Of a stretch of DNA of 64,000 bases, positions 19,534 to 26,845 are shown one piece after another (position 1 is the stretch's first letter; the number at the start of each line of letters is the position of its first letter). The DNA comes from Actinomadura barringtoniae (GTDB lineage Bacteria; Actinomycetota; Actinomycetes; Streptosporangiales; Streptosporangiaceae): NCBI RefSeq assembly GCF_017573505.1, contig NZ_JAGEOJ010000029.1:1-64000 (forward strand). Direction: 5' to 3'. The notes below the pieces were generated by a model. It was given only the letters and a program-made list of their open reading frames with translations, was not told the origin of the DNA and did not search any database. The position numbers were made by a program, and so were the translations under genes.

Positions 19534-20157
19534 TTACGACCGAAGTCCGGACGGCCGGTAATGGTCACCGTCGGAAGCGCGCACGAGCGGCAGGACTTCC
19601 TCTTCTAGACGGCGGGAAAGGCGTTGTCCGTAGCGCAGTTCGAGGCGGTCGCGGGCCCGTACGTAGCGTGCGGCGGCCTCCTCCAGCGACTGCGGAACGA
19701 CCCGTATGCCGAGCGGTTCGAGCAGGTGGTGGCTCATCTTGAGCAGCTCGCCGCGGACGCGGTCGGCCATCCCGTGCCGGCGCTTGCTGACCAGCCAGAG
19801 CGACCAGTCCCAGAAGTGCGCGTCCACGGCGGCGAGGGTGTCGGGCCCGATGCGCCACGGCGGGTTCCAGCTGCGCGGCACGTCCGGGAAGATCAGGTCG
19901 ACCTTGACCGGGCCCGAGAAGATCAGCAGGTAGCTCGCGTAGTCGCCCAGCGGGTCCCACTGCGCCGCGAGGGGCTCGTGGGGGGCGGCCAGGCGCGGCA
20001 GCTCGGCCGCGACCTCACCGAAGTCCTCGGCGAGCACCTGGAAGTCCCAGTCCGACAGTTCGGTGGCGCTCCCGCGCGCCCGCGACCCGATCAGCTCGAC
20101 CGCGCGCACCTCGGGATGGGCCCTGACGGCCCCTGCGATGTCCTCCGCAATCCCCAT
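19534..20157 (-). CDS. Nucleotidyltransferase-domain protein
   Basis: 207 residues. The N-terminal half is a minimal nucleotidyltransferase fold: ELIGSRARGSATELSDWDF gives the GS-x-DxD motif and VKVDLIFPD the third acidic residue. The C-terminal half is helical (RVRGELLKMSHHLLEPLG) and resembles that of aminoglycoside/lincosamide-type nucleotidyltransferases. All three acidic residues are present, so it is likely active, but the substrate is unknown. ATG start behind AGAGGG. Confidence 0.75.
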   Translation of the reverse strand: MGIAEDIAGAVRAHPEVRAVELIGSRARGSATELSDWDFQVLAEDFGEVAAELPRLAAPHEPLAAQWDPLGDYASYLLIFSGPVKVDLIFPDVPRSWNPPWRIGPDTLAAVDAHFWDWSLWLVSKRRHGMADRVRGELLKMSHHLLEPLGIRVVPQSLEEAAARYVRARDRLELRYGQRLSRRLEEEVLPLVRASDGDHYRPSGLRS

Positions 20158-20243
20158 GTCAAGCCCTCTACCCGATCTATCAGGACAAAAGCCATTCTCA
20201 AGGGAGTTAACGACAGGATCTTTACAGGACAGTAAAGAGCAAA

Positions 20244-20288
20244 CGCCGATCCCGTGCCGGACCACGCGGGTCCGGCGCAAGATCGGCG
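20244..20288 (-). terminator. Compound stem-loop after the sulfur-carrier gene
   Basis: Nested inverted repeats: outer CGCCGATC/GATCGGCG and inner GCCGGACC/GGTCCGGC with a five-base loop. It lies about 118 bp beyond the stop of the leftward sulfur-carrier gene and upstream of the nucleotidyltransferase gene, so it probably ends the riboswitch-controlled unit. There is no long T tract, which is common in actinomycete terminators. Confidence 0.6.
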
Positions 20289-20304
20289 CTGCGGAAGCGG
20301 CGGC

Positions 20305-20389
20305 GCGGGCGGGGCGCCGCCGGGACGGGTGTCGCGGGCGGGGCGTCGCCGAAACGCCGTTGCGGGCAGGGCGTTGCCGGAACGGCGTC
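20305..20389. repeat. 28-bp imperfect tandem repeat, three copies
   Basis: Three copies of a 28-29 bp GC-rich unit, each beginning GCGGGC(G/A)GGGCG and carrying GCCG-(A/G)-ACG, at 20305, 20334 and 20362, with a partial fourth. It lies between the terminator-like stem-loop and the sulfur-carrier stop. No coding role is apparent. Confidence 0.7.
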
Positions 20390-20405
20390 GCGGGCCCGAC
20401 GGCGG

Positions 20406-20684
20406 TCAGCCGCCGGCGACGGCCGGGATGATGGAGATCTGGGCGCCCTCGGGGGTCGGGGTGTCCAGGCCGTCGGCGAACCGCACGTCCTCGTCGCCCA
20501 CGTACACGTTGACGAAGCGGCGGATCTTGCCGTTGTCGTCGAGGATGCGGGCGGAGATGCCGGTGTGGCTGGCCTCCAGGTCGGCGACGACCGCGCGCAG
20601 CGTGGCGCCCTCGGCCTTCACCTCCGACTCGCCGCCGGTGTAGGTCCGCAGGATCGTCGGGATCCGTACCGAAACCGTGCTCAT
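20406..20684 (-). CDS. MoaD/ThiS-like sulfur carrier protein (CysO/MetO-like)
   Basis: 92 residues with a beta-grasp, ubiquitin-like pattern and the C-terminal di-glycine SIIPAVAGG. In this family the terminus is adenylated and converted to a thiocarboxylate that hands sulfide to an enzyme. It lies 37 bp behind the threonine-synthase-like gene on the same strand, and both sit downstream of a SAM riboswitch. That context argues for sulfur delivery in homocysteine/methionine synthesis rather than molybdopterin. It could also be a CysO for cysteine synthesis, but no CysM or Mec+ protease gene is nearby. Confidence 0.85.
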   Translation of the reverse strand: MSTVSVRIPTILRTYTGGESEVKAEGATLRAVVADLEASHTGISARILDDNGKIRRFVNVYVGDEDVRFADGLDTPTPEGAQISIIPAVAGG

Positions 20685-20721
20685 GATGTCGTCCTCCTCA
20701 GCGGGTGGCGGGTCGGGGTCG

Positions 20722-21966
20722 TCAGACCAGGTCGGCGGCGCGGAACGCCTCGAGGGACGGGGCGATGTTCGCGGTCGGGCCGACCACCGGGGACACCGCG
20801 TCCAGCGTCTTCAGCCCGTCGCCGGAGTTGATGATGACGGTCTCGGCGGACGGGTCGAGCGCGCCGCTCTCGACCAGCTTCTTCAGCGTGCCGACGGTGA
20901 CGCCGCCGGCGGTCTCGCCGAAGATGCCCTCGGTCCGGGCGAGCAGCCGGATGCCGTCCACGACCTGCTCGTCGGTGACGTCCTCGACGGCGCCGCCGGT
21001 GCGCCGGACCACGTCCAGCACGTACGGGCCGTCGGCGGGGTTGCCGATCGCGAGCGACTTGGCGATCGTGTCGGGCTTCACCGGCCGTACGACGTCGTGC
21101 CCGGACTTGAACGCGGCCGACACCGGGTCGCAGCCCGCGGCCTGCGCGCCGAAGACCTTGTAGGGCTTGTCCTCGACCAGGCCGAGCTTGATGAGCTCGG
21201 TGAACGCCTTGTCGATCTTGGTGAGCTGGGAGCCGGACGCGACCGGGATGACGATCTGGTCGGGCAGCCGCCAGCCGAGCTGCTCGGCGATCTCGTAGCC
21301 CAGGGTCTTGGAGCCCTCGGCGTAGTAGGGGCGCACGTTGACGTTCACGAACGCCCAGTCCTCCTGCTCGCCGGCGATCTCGGAGGCGAGCCGGTTGACG
21401 TCGTCGTAGTTGCCGTCGACCGTCACGAACGTGCCGCCGTAGACGGCGGTCGTGATGATCTTCTGGGACTCCAGGTTGGACGGCACGAACACCGCGCTGC
21501 GGATGCCCGCGCGGGCCGCGGCCGCCGCGACGGCGTTCGCCAGGTTGCCGGTGGACGGGCAGGCCAGCACCTTGAAGCCCAGCTCGCGGGCGGCGGCGAG
21601 CGCCACCGCGACCACGCGGTCCTTGAACGAGTGCGTCGGGTTGCCGCTGTCGTCCTTCACCCACAGGCGCTGCAGGCCGAGCGACTCGGCGAGGTGGTCG
21701 GCGCGCACCAGGCGCGTGAGGCCGGGCTCGGTGTTGGGGGTGTCCGCCACGTTCTCCGGAACGGGCAGCAGACCGCGGTAGCGCCAGATGTTGCTCGGGC
21801 CGGACTCGATGGAGGCGCGGGTGACGTTGGCGAAGTCGTATTTGATCTCGAGTGGGCCGAAGCACTCTTCACACGCGTAGTGCGGACCCAGATCGCGCGT
21901 GCTTCCGCATTCGCGGCAGACGAGGGCGGTGGCTGGTCCGAGGTTGGTGGCAGGCGTGAGTGCCAT
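20722..21966 (-). CDS. thrC: Threonine synthase-like PLP enzyme (possibly MetM-type)
   Basis: 414 residues. An N-terminal zinc-ribbon-like stretch (CRECGSTRDLGPHYACEECFG) precedes a fold-type-II PLP domain with the cofactor lysine in NPTHSFKDRV and the phosphate-binding loop ACPSTGNLANA. Threonine synthase turns O-phosphohomoserine into threonine. The SAM riboswitch in its leader and the adjoining sulfur carrier suggest an alternative: replacing the phosphate with sulfur to give homocysteine. I recall such a ThrC-like/sulfur-carrier pair (MetM/MetO) from Streptomyces but cannot verify it here. Start ATG lies 16 nt after the aptamer. Confidence 0.9.
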   Translation of the reverse strand: MALTPATNLGPATALVCRECGSTRDLGPHYACEECFGPLEIKYDFANVTRASIESGPSNIWRYRGLLPVPENVADTPNTEPGLTRLVRADHLAESLGLQRLWVKDDSGNPTHSFKDRVVAVALAAARELGFKVLACPSTGNLANAVAAAAARAGIRSAVFVPSNLESQKIITTAVYGGTFVTVDGNYDDVNRLASEIAGEQEDWAFVNVNVRPYYAEGSKTLGYEIAEQLGWRLPDQIVIPVASGSQLTKIDKAFTELIKLGLVEDKPYKVFGAQAAGCDPVSAAFKSGHDVVRPVKPDTIAKSLAIGNPADGPYVLDVVRRTGGAVEDVTDEQVVDGIRLLARTEGIFGETAGGVTVGTLKKLVESGALDPSAETVIINSGDGLKTLDAVSPVVGPTANIAPSLEAFRAADLV

Positions 21967-21981
21967 GAAGCGAGGCCTTCT

Positions 21982-22126
21982 CTCCCCATCTTCCCTGTGC
22001 CGATTTGGTCACAGGCCGGAGTTGGCACCATTTCGCTGGCCAGCCTCGCAGGATCGCGAGCGCATACAAGCCAGGTGGTTGCCGGGGCTTCGCAGGGCCG
22101 GTCCCTCCACCCCTCTGGATGAGCGT
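21982..22126 (-). promoter_or_regulatory. SAM-I (S-box) riboswitch upstream of thrC
   Basis: On the minus strand the leader reads ATCCAGAGGGGTGGAGGGAC, then CGGCCCTGCGAAGCCCCGGC, AACC, a variable P3 arm, ATGGTGCCAACTCCGGCC, a P4 hairpin CCTGTG/CACAGG, and closes with GATGGGGAG pairing to the opening CTCATC. These are the S-box core elements: the kink-turn, GGAGGGA, CGAAGCC..GGCAACC and GGTGCCAA. The 3' strand of P1 adjoins the ribosome site, so SAM binding probably blocks translation, as expected in actinobacteria. It is not the SAM-IV layout. Confidence 0.93.
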
Positions 22127-22243
22127 TATGAAGTTGTGTGAGCAAGCCGCCAAGCAGCTCGCACGCGAGTCGTTTAGGACTCTGTGCGTGACTTTACATG
22201 ATCTGACCGGATGCCAGACAGACGCGTCTCGCCGAATGAGACG

Positions 22244-23188
22244 TTACCCAGGGCGACCCTTGACGACCGTCTCGGGCTCTTGCGGAGCCTGGGTGGGGTC
22301 CAGGAAGACGTGGCGTACGGCGGGCAGGCGCTCCTGGAGGCGCAGGTCGATCTCGCCCGCGACATCCTCGGCCTCGTCGGCGCTGATGTCGTCGGAGAAG
22401 TGAACGCGAGCAGCGACCAGCAGCTGGTCCGGGCCGAAGTGCATGGTCAGCAGCTCGTCGACGCCGTCCACGCCGCTCGCCGCCTCGATCTCGTGGCGGA
22501 TCTCACTCTGCAGGTCGGGGTCGGCGGCACGGCCGATGATCAGGCCCTTGCTGTCGCGGCCGAGCGCGTAGGCGACCACGATCAGCAGGACGCCGATGAG
22601 GATCGAGGCCAGCCCGTCCCACAGGTGCGAGCCGGTGATCTCACGCAGCGTCAGCCCGGCCGCCGCCAGCGCGAGCCCGATCATGGCGGCGGTGTCCTCG
22701 AACAGCGCCGCCTTGAAGGTCACGTCGGGGCTGCGCTTGACGTGCTCCAGAACGCTCTCGCGGCTCTCCCTGCGCGCCTGGGTGAACGCCCGGACCCACG
22801 ACGTCCCCTCCAGGACGAAGCCGAGCGCCAGCACCGCGTACGCCAGCCAGACCTCGCCGCCGCCCGACTCCCGGCCGAAGATCGACAGCAGCCCCTCGAA
22901 GATCGAGAATCCGGCGCCCGCCACGAAGATCCCAAAAGCGGCGAGCAGCGACCAGAAATACCGCTCGTTCCCGTACCCGAACGGGTGCCACCGGTCCGGC
23001 GGGCGCTCGCTGCGGCGCAGCGAGGCCAGCAGAAAGCCCTGGTTGAGGGTGTCGGCCACCGAGTGCGCGCCCTCGGCCAGCATCGCGCTGGACCCGGCGA
23101 CCGCGCCCGCGGCCAGCTTGGTGATCGCCAGGATGAGGTTCGCGGCCCCGGCGACCAGCACGGTCTTGGTCGTCTCAGCCCTGCTCAT
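22244..23188 (-). CDS. Cation diffusion facilitator (CDF) metal transporter
   Basis: 314 residues with six TM segments. TM2 carries MLAEGAHSVADTLNQ (HxxxD metal site) and TM5 carries ALFEDTAAMIGLALA (E/D in place of HxxxD), the pattern of the ZnT9-like CDF subgroup. The C-terminal ~90 residues are the cytosolic ferredoxin-like domain (DELLTMHFGPDQLLVAARVHF). It exports Zn2+ or a similar divalent cation by proton antiport. It reads in the same direction as the thrC riboswitch unit but is separate from it, and it is divergent from otsA. Confidence 0.9.
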   Translation of the reverse strand: MSRAETTKTVLVAGAANLILAITKLAAGAVAGSSAMLAEGAHSVADTLNQGFLLASLRRSERPPDRWHPFGYGNERYFWSLLAAFGIFVAGAGFSIFEGLLSIFGRESGGGEVWLAYAVLALGFVLEGTSWVRAFTQARRESRESVLEHVKRSPDVTFKAALFEDTAAMIGLALAAAGLTLREITGSHLWDGLASILIGVLLIVVAYALGRDSKGLIIGRAADPDLQSEIRHEIEAASGVDGVDELLTMHFGPDQLLVAARVHFSDDISADEAEDVAGEIDLRLQERLPAVRHVFLDPTQAPQEPETVVKGRPG

Positions 23189-23330
23189 GGGCCTCCGCTA
23201 CCCGCGTATCCCCTGCCCAAGCACACCCGCGCCGCAGGCGGACGAGATCAGCGATTGCGGAAGGCCCTATCTCCGCCGCTTAACGAGGGTCACTTTGATA
23301 CGCCCCGGCACCAACTGAGACCCTGCCGTT

Positions 23331-24794
23331 ATGAGCCAAGTGCTGGTGGCGTCCAATCGGGGACCGGTGTCGTTCTCACTCTCCGACGACGGCACGCTGA
23401 CGATGCGTCGCGGCGGCGGCGGGCTGGTGTCGGGGCTGGCCGCGGTGACCGGCGGGCCGGGCCGGCCGCCGAGCGAGCCGGGTGGAGCGGACGTGCTGTG
23501 GGTGTGCGCGGCGCTCGGCGAGGCCGACCGTACGGCCGCGCGGCAGGCCCCCGACGGGCGGCTGGACGAGGCCGGGTACGACACCGGCGGCGCGGCGGTG
23601 CGGATGCTCGACATCCCGGCGGCGACCTTCCACCGTGCCTACAACGCGGTGGCCAACTCGACGCTGTGGTTCATCCACCATCTGCTCTACGACACCCCGC
23701 GCGTGCCGCACTTCGACGCGCGCTCGCGCCGGGACTGGCAGTCGTACGAGGCTTACAACGCCGCGTTCGCCGACGCCATGGCCCGCGACGCCGCCGAGGG
23801 GTCCAAGGCCGTCATCCAGGACTACCACCTGTCGCTGGCGCCGCGGATGCTCCGCGACCGCCGCCCCGACCTGAAGATCGCGCACTTCTCGCACACGCCG
23901 TGGGCGCCGCCGGAGTACTACCGGCTGCTCCCCGACGACATCGGCGCGCAGGTCCTGGAGGGCATCCTCGGCGCCGACCACGCCGGTTTCCTCACCGAAC
24001 GGTGGGCCGACGCGTTCCTGGACTGCTGCGGGCTGCTGCCCGGCGCCCGCGTCGACCGCGTGGCCCGTACGGTCGCCTACAAGGGCCACACCACCCGCAT
24101 CGGCGTGCACGGCCTGGGGATCGACGGCGAGGAGCTGCGGCGCCGCGCCAGCGAGTCCGACGTGATCTCGCGCGCGGAGGCGCTGAGCGAGCAGGTCGGC
24201 GACCGCAAGCTGATCGTCCGGGTGGACCGGACCGAGCTGTCCAAGAACATCGTGCGCGGCCTGGCCGCGTACCGCGAGATGCTCACCAACCACCCCGAGT
24301 GGCGCGGCCGTGTCGTGCACCTGGCCTTCGCCTACCCGTCGCGGCACGACCTGCCGGAGTACCGCGAGTACACCGCCGCCGTGCAGCGCACCGCCGAGCA
24401 GATCACCGACGAGTTCGGCACGCCGGAATGGGACCCGCTGATCCTGCAGGTGAACGACGACTACCCGCGTTCGCTGGCCGCCTACGGGCTCGCGGACGTG
24501 CTGATGGTCAACCCGATCCGCGATGGCATGAACCTGGTCGCCAAGGAGGGCCCGATCCTGTCCGAGCGCGGGTCCGTCCTGGTCCTGTCGCGCGAGGCGG
24601 GCGCGGCGGCCGAGCTCGGCGAGCACGCCCTGATGGTGAACCCGTACGACGTCTCGCAGACCGCCGAGGCGCTCCACCAGGCGCTCCTCATGCCGCGCGA
24701 CGAGCGCCTGGCCCGCTGCGACCGCCTGGCCGCCGCTGCCGCCGCGCTCCCGCCGCACCGCTGGTTCGGCGACCAGCTCGACGCCCTCGACTAA
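23331..24794 (+). CDS. otsA: Trehalose-6-phosphate synthase
   Basis: 487 residues, GT20 GT-B fold. Landmarks: VASNRGPVSFSL at the N-terminus, RRGGGGLVSGLAAV, the acceptor loop IQDYHLSLAPRML, FSHTPWAPPEYYRLLP, the donor site VDRTELSKNIVRGLAAYREM, and NPIRDGMNLVAKEG. It joins a nucleotide-activated glucose to glucose-6-phosphate in the cytosol. The matching phosphatase otsB lies 7 kb away in this window. The spacing to the divergent CDF gene leaves about 140 bp for promoters. Confidence 0.93.
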   Translation: MSQVLVASNRGPVSFSLSDDGTLTMRRGGGGLVSGLAAVTGGPGRPPSEPGGADVLWVCAALGEADRTAARQAPDGRLDEAGYDTGGAAVRMLDIPAATFHRAYNAVANSTLWFIHHLLYDTPRVPHFDARSRRDWQSYEAYNAAFADAMARDAAEGSKAVIQDYHLSLAPRMLRDRRPDLKIAHFSHTPWAPPEYYRLLPDDIGAQVLEGILGADHAGFLTERWADAFLDCCGLLPGARVDRVARTVAYKGHTTRIGVHGLGIDGEELRRRASESDVISRAEALSEQVGDRKLIVRVDRTELSKNIVRGLAAYREMLTNHPEWRGRVVHLAFAYPSRHDLPEYREYTAAVQRTAEQITDEFGTPEWDPLILQVNDDYPRSLAAYGLADVLMVNPIRDGMNLVAKEGPILSERGSVLVLSREAGAAAELGEHALMVNPYDVSQTAEALHQALLMPRDERLARCDRLAAAAAALPPHRWFGDQLDALD

Positions 24795-24862
24795 CCCCGG
24801 GTACAGAACGGCCCGGACGGCGGCCGGCCCCCGCGTGGCCGCCGTCCGGGGGGTCAGGCGGG

Positions 24863-25903
24863 TCAGGCGTCGTCCGCGCCGATCAGGGCGGCGGAGCTGT
24901 CGGCCGGGGTGAGCAGGCACTCGACCGGGCCCGGCTCGTACCGGCGCTGCCAGCGGTCGCGCAGGTCGCGCTTGCGCTGGGCGACACGGCGGTGCGTGCT
25001 GGTCTTGGCGAACTTGGCCAGCAGGGCAGGGTTCGGGCGCGGCGCGGCGCTGAGCTCATAGCCGTACTCCGCGAGCCGGTCGCCGAACACGCTCTCCGCC
25101 AGGCCGATCTCCCACGGCTCCAGGCGCTTGGACCAGGACCCGACGCGGCCCGAGTTGACCGCGGTGTGCGTGCGGTCGTGCCAGCGCTTCTGCGGCGGAA
25201 CGGTCAGCTTGGCGATGTCCTGCGGCTCGGTCATGGCCGGGTCGTAGTCCTCGCCGAGGAACGCGCACAGGCCGCCCAGCTCCTCGGCGGGGTCGGCGAC
25301 GAGCCGCTCGTACTGCAGCTCGTAGTAGGTCTCGGGGCCGAGCTTGGCGGCCGCGCGCCTGCCGTAGTCGATCGCCTCACGCCAGGCGCAGATCGCGTGG
25401 TGGACGTCCTGCTTGTACCAGGGCATCTCCTTGAGGGAGGCCACGCAGTCCCGGCCGTCGCGGACCAGGTGCACGAACTGCGCGTCCGGCCACATCCGCA
25501 GCAGCGTCGGGATGTTCTTGAAGTAGCTCGGCCGCTTGTCACCCCAGCGCGGCTTGTCGAACCTGCGCGCGTACGCGCGGAACACGATGCCGAGCGCCGA
25601 GCCCATCGTCGGCGGCCCCGCCACGATCTCCTCGATGACCGCGTCGGCGTCCAGGCCGAGATCCTTGAACTTGGTCTCCTTGCGCCGGGTGATCCACTCC
25701 GCCAGCACACGCCTGTTGTGACTGTCGCCCAGGTCACCGAAATCACACCGCGAGGTGTAGGCCGGCAGCAGGAAGCGCGTCTCGGCGGGGATCGCGATCC
25801 GCCGGTGCGAGTGCAGCATCAGCTGAAGGAGCGTCGTGCCCGACCTCGGGCAGCCGATGACGAAGATCGGCCGGTCGGTGTGAGAAGCCAAGCCTGATGA
25901 CAT
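24863..25903 (-). CDS. PAPS-dependent sulfotransferase family protein
   Basis: 346 residues. The 5'-phosphosulfate-binding loop is FVIGCPRSGTTLLQLMLHSH at the very N-terminus and the 3'-phosphate site is QFVHLVRDGRDCVASL. It would transfer sulfate from PAPS to a small molecule or carbohydrate. The start used is the ATG 17 residues inside the longest frame, so the P-loop begins about 15 residues in as usual; no clear ribosome site precedes it and it may be leaderless. Stop faces the otsA stop. Substrate unknown. Confidence 0.85.
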   Translation of the reverse strand: MSSGLASHTDRPIFVIGCPRSGTTLLQLMLHSHRRIAIPAETRFLLPAYTSRCDFGDLGDSHNRRVLAEWITRRKETKFKDLGLDADAVIEEIVAGPPTMGSALGIVFRAYARRFDKPRWGDKRPSYFKNIPTLLRMWPDAQFVHLVRDGRDCVASLKEMPWYKQDVHHAICAWREAIDYGRRAAAKLGPETYYELQYERLVADPAEELGGLCAFLGEDYDPAMTEPQDIAKLTVPPQKRWHDRTHTAVNSGRVGSWSKRLEPWEIGLAESVFGDRLAEYGYELSAAPRPNPALLAKFAKTSTHRRVAQRKRDLRDRWQRRYEPGPVECLLTPADSSAALIGADDA

Positions 25904-26144
25904 GCAGGGAATGTTTGCGGAGCCGCACCCGCCGTACGGCGCGCCTAGCTGCACGCTTGCCGACCCATTACCGATGCTTGACGGGCGCTGACCGGCCGCC
26001 GACCTGGCCGTGCCACGCGCCCGACGCGCCCCGTACGCAGCGACCCGGATCAGCCGTCACGGGCGTCTCGGCGCGGGCTGCGACGGAGCCCCGGAGGATC
26101 TAGGCCAAATGCGGTCAGGCCGCCGAAAGGCACGGAAAAGGCAC

Positions 26145-26188
26145 GGCAGGTCAAGGCCTGGCCCGCGAGGGCCAGGCCTTGACCTGCC
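26145..26188 (-). terminator. Perfect 20-bp hairpin terminator
   Basis: A 20-bp perfect stem beginning GGCAGGTCAAGGCCTGGCCC with a GCGA loop, about 50 bp beyond the stop of the leftward ECF sigma gene. A CCTTTTCC tract follows on the minus strand. It likely ends the sigma-factor transcript and insulates the sulfotransferase. The rest of the 334-bp gap between these two genes shows nothing else I can name. Confidence 0.85.
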
Positions 26189-26237
26189 GAAAAACTGTCC
26201 TGGGAGGGGTCGGCGCCCCGGGCCCGGATCAGGGGGA

Positions 26238-26789
26238 TCAGGTGTAGGACTCGCCCAGAGTCTGCCTGACCTGCTTGCGCGCCTCGTGGATCCGCGACTT
26301 GACCGTGCCGAGCGGGAGCTTCAGCTGCTCGGCGATCTCGGCGTACTCCAGCTGGGAGACGTCCCGCAGCACCAGGGCCTGGATCAGGTCCGGCTTGCGG
26401 GCCTCCAGGTCCTCCATCGCGTCCAGGATGTCCACGCGCGAACCGGCGATGACGCTGGTCCGGCGCGGGTCGGGGCGCTGCTGGGGCAGCTCGCCCGCCT
26501 GTTCTACGGAACGGCGCTTCAGGGAGCGGTACGTCGACCGCGCCGAGTTGGCCACCACGACGTGCAGCCAGGTACTGAACCTGGACCGCCCTTCGAAGCG
26601 ATGAATATTACGTGCGACCTGTAGGAGCGCATCCTGACAGGCCTCCTCAGCGTCCTGCCGGCACGGCAGAAAACGTGAGCTGTGTCGCAGTACGTCCGGT
26701 TCGATCACCCTTAGCAGCTCGTTGAGGGACGCCTGATCCCCCTGGGCCGCCTTGACGGCCAGTTCCTCGGTCCGCTCATCGAATGCCAT
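26238..26789 (-). CDS. ECF-type RNA polymerase sigma factor
   Basis: 183 residues with sigma-70 region 2 (QDAEEACQDALLQVARNIHRF, then FSTWLHVVVANSARSTYRSLKRR) and region 4 (QALVLRDVSQLEYAEIAEQLKLPLGTVKSRIHEARKQ, given here as family landmarks). It directs RNA polymerase to a special promoter set. No anti-sigma gene adjoins it. Instead its start is 57 bp from the start of a divergent membrane Ser/Thr kinase, suggesting control by phosphorylation, as in kinase-linked ECF groups. The regulon is unknown. Confidence 0.92.
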   Translation of the reverse strand: MAFDERTEELAVKAAQGDQASLNELLRVIEPDVLRHSSRFLPCRQDAEEACQDALLQVARNIHRFEGRSRFSTWLHVVVANSARSTYRSLKRRSVEQAGELPQQRPDPRRTSVIAGSRVDILDAMEDLEARKPDLIQALVLRDVSQLEYAEIAEQLKLPLGTVKSRIHEARKQVRQTLGESYT

Positions 26790-26845
26790 CGCTGCGCCTC
26801 ATGCTCGTTCGCACACACACCCCGTTTGTTGGGCATGATACGGGA

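Noticed and set aside
21982..22126. SAM-IV riboswitch, common in actinomycetes
   Set aside because: The core order (GGAGGGA...GGCAACC...GGTGCCAA, P4 hairpin inside P1) is that of SAM-I; SAM-IV has a different peripheral layout.
22211..25897. 1228-residue plus-strand open frame spanning the CDF, otsA and sulfotransferase region
   Set aside because: No domain resemblance; it covers three well-supported genes on both strands.
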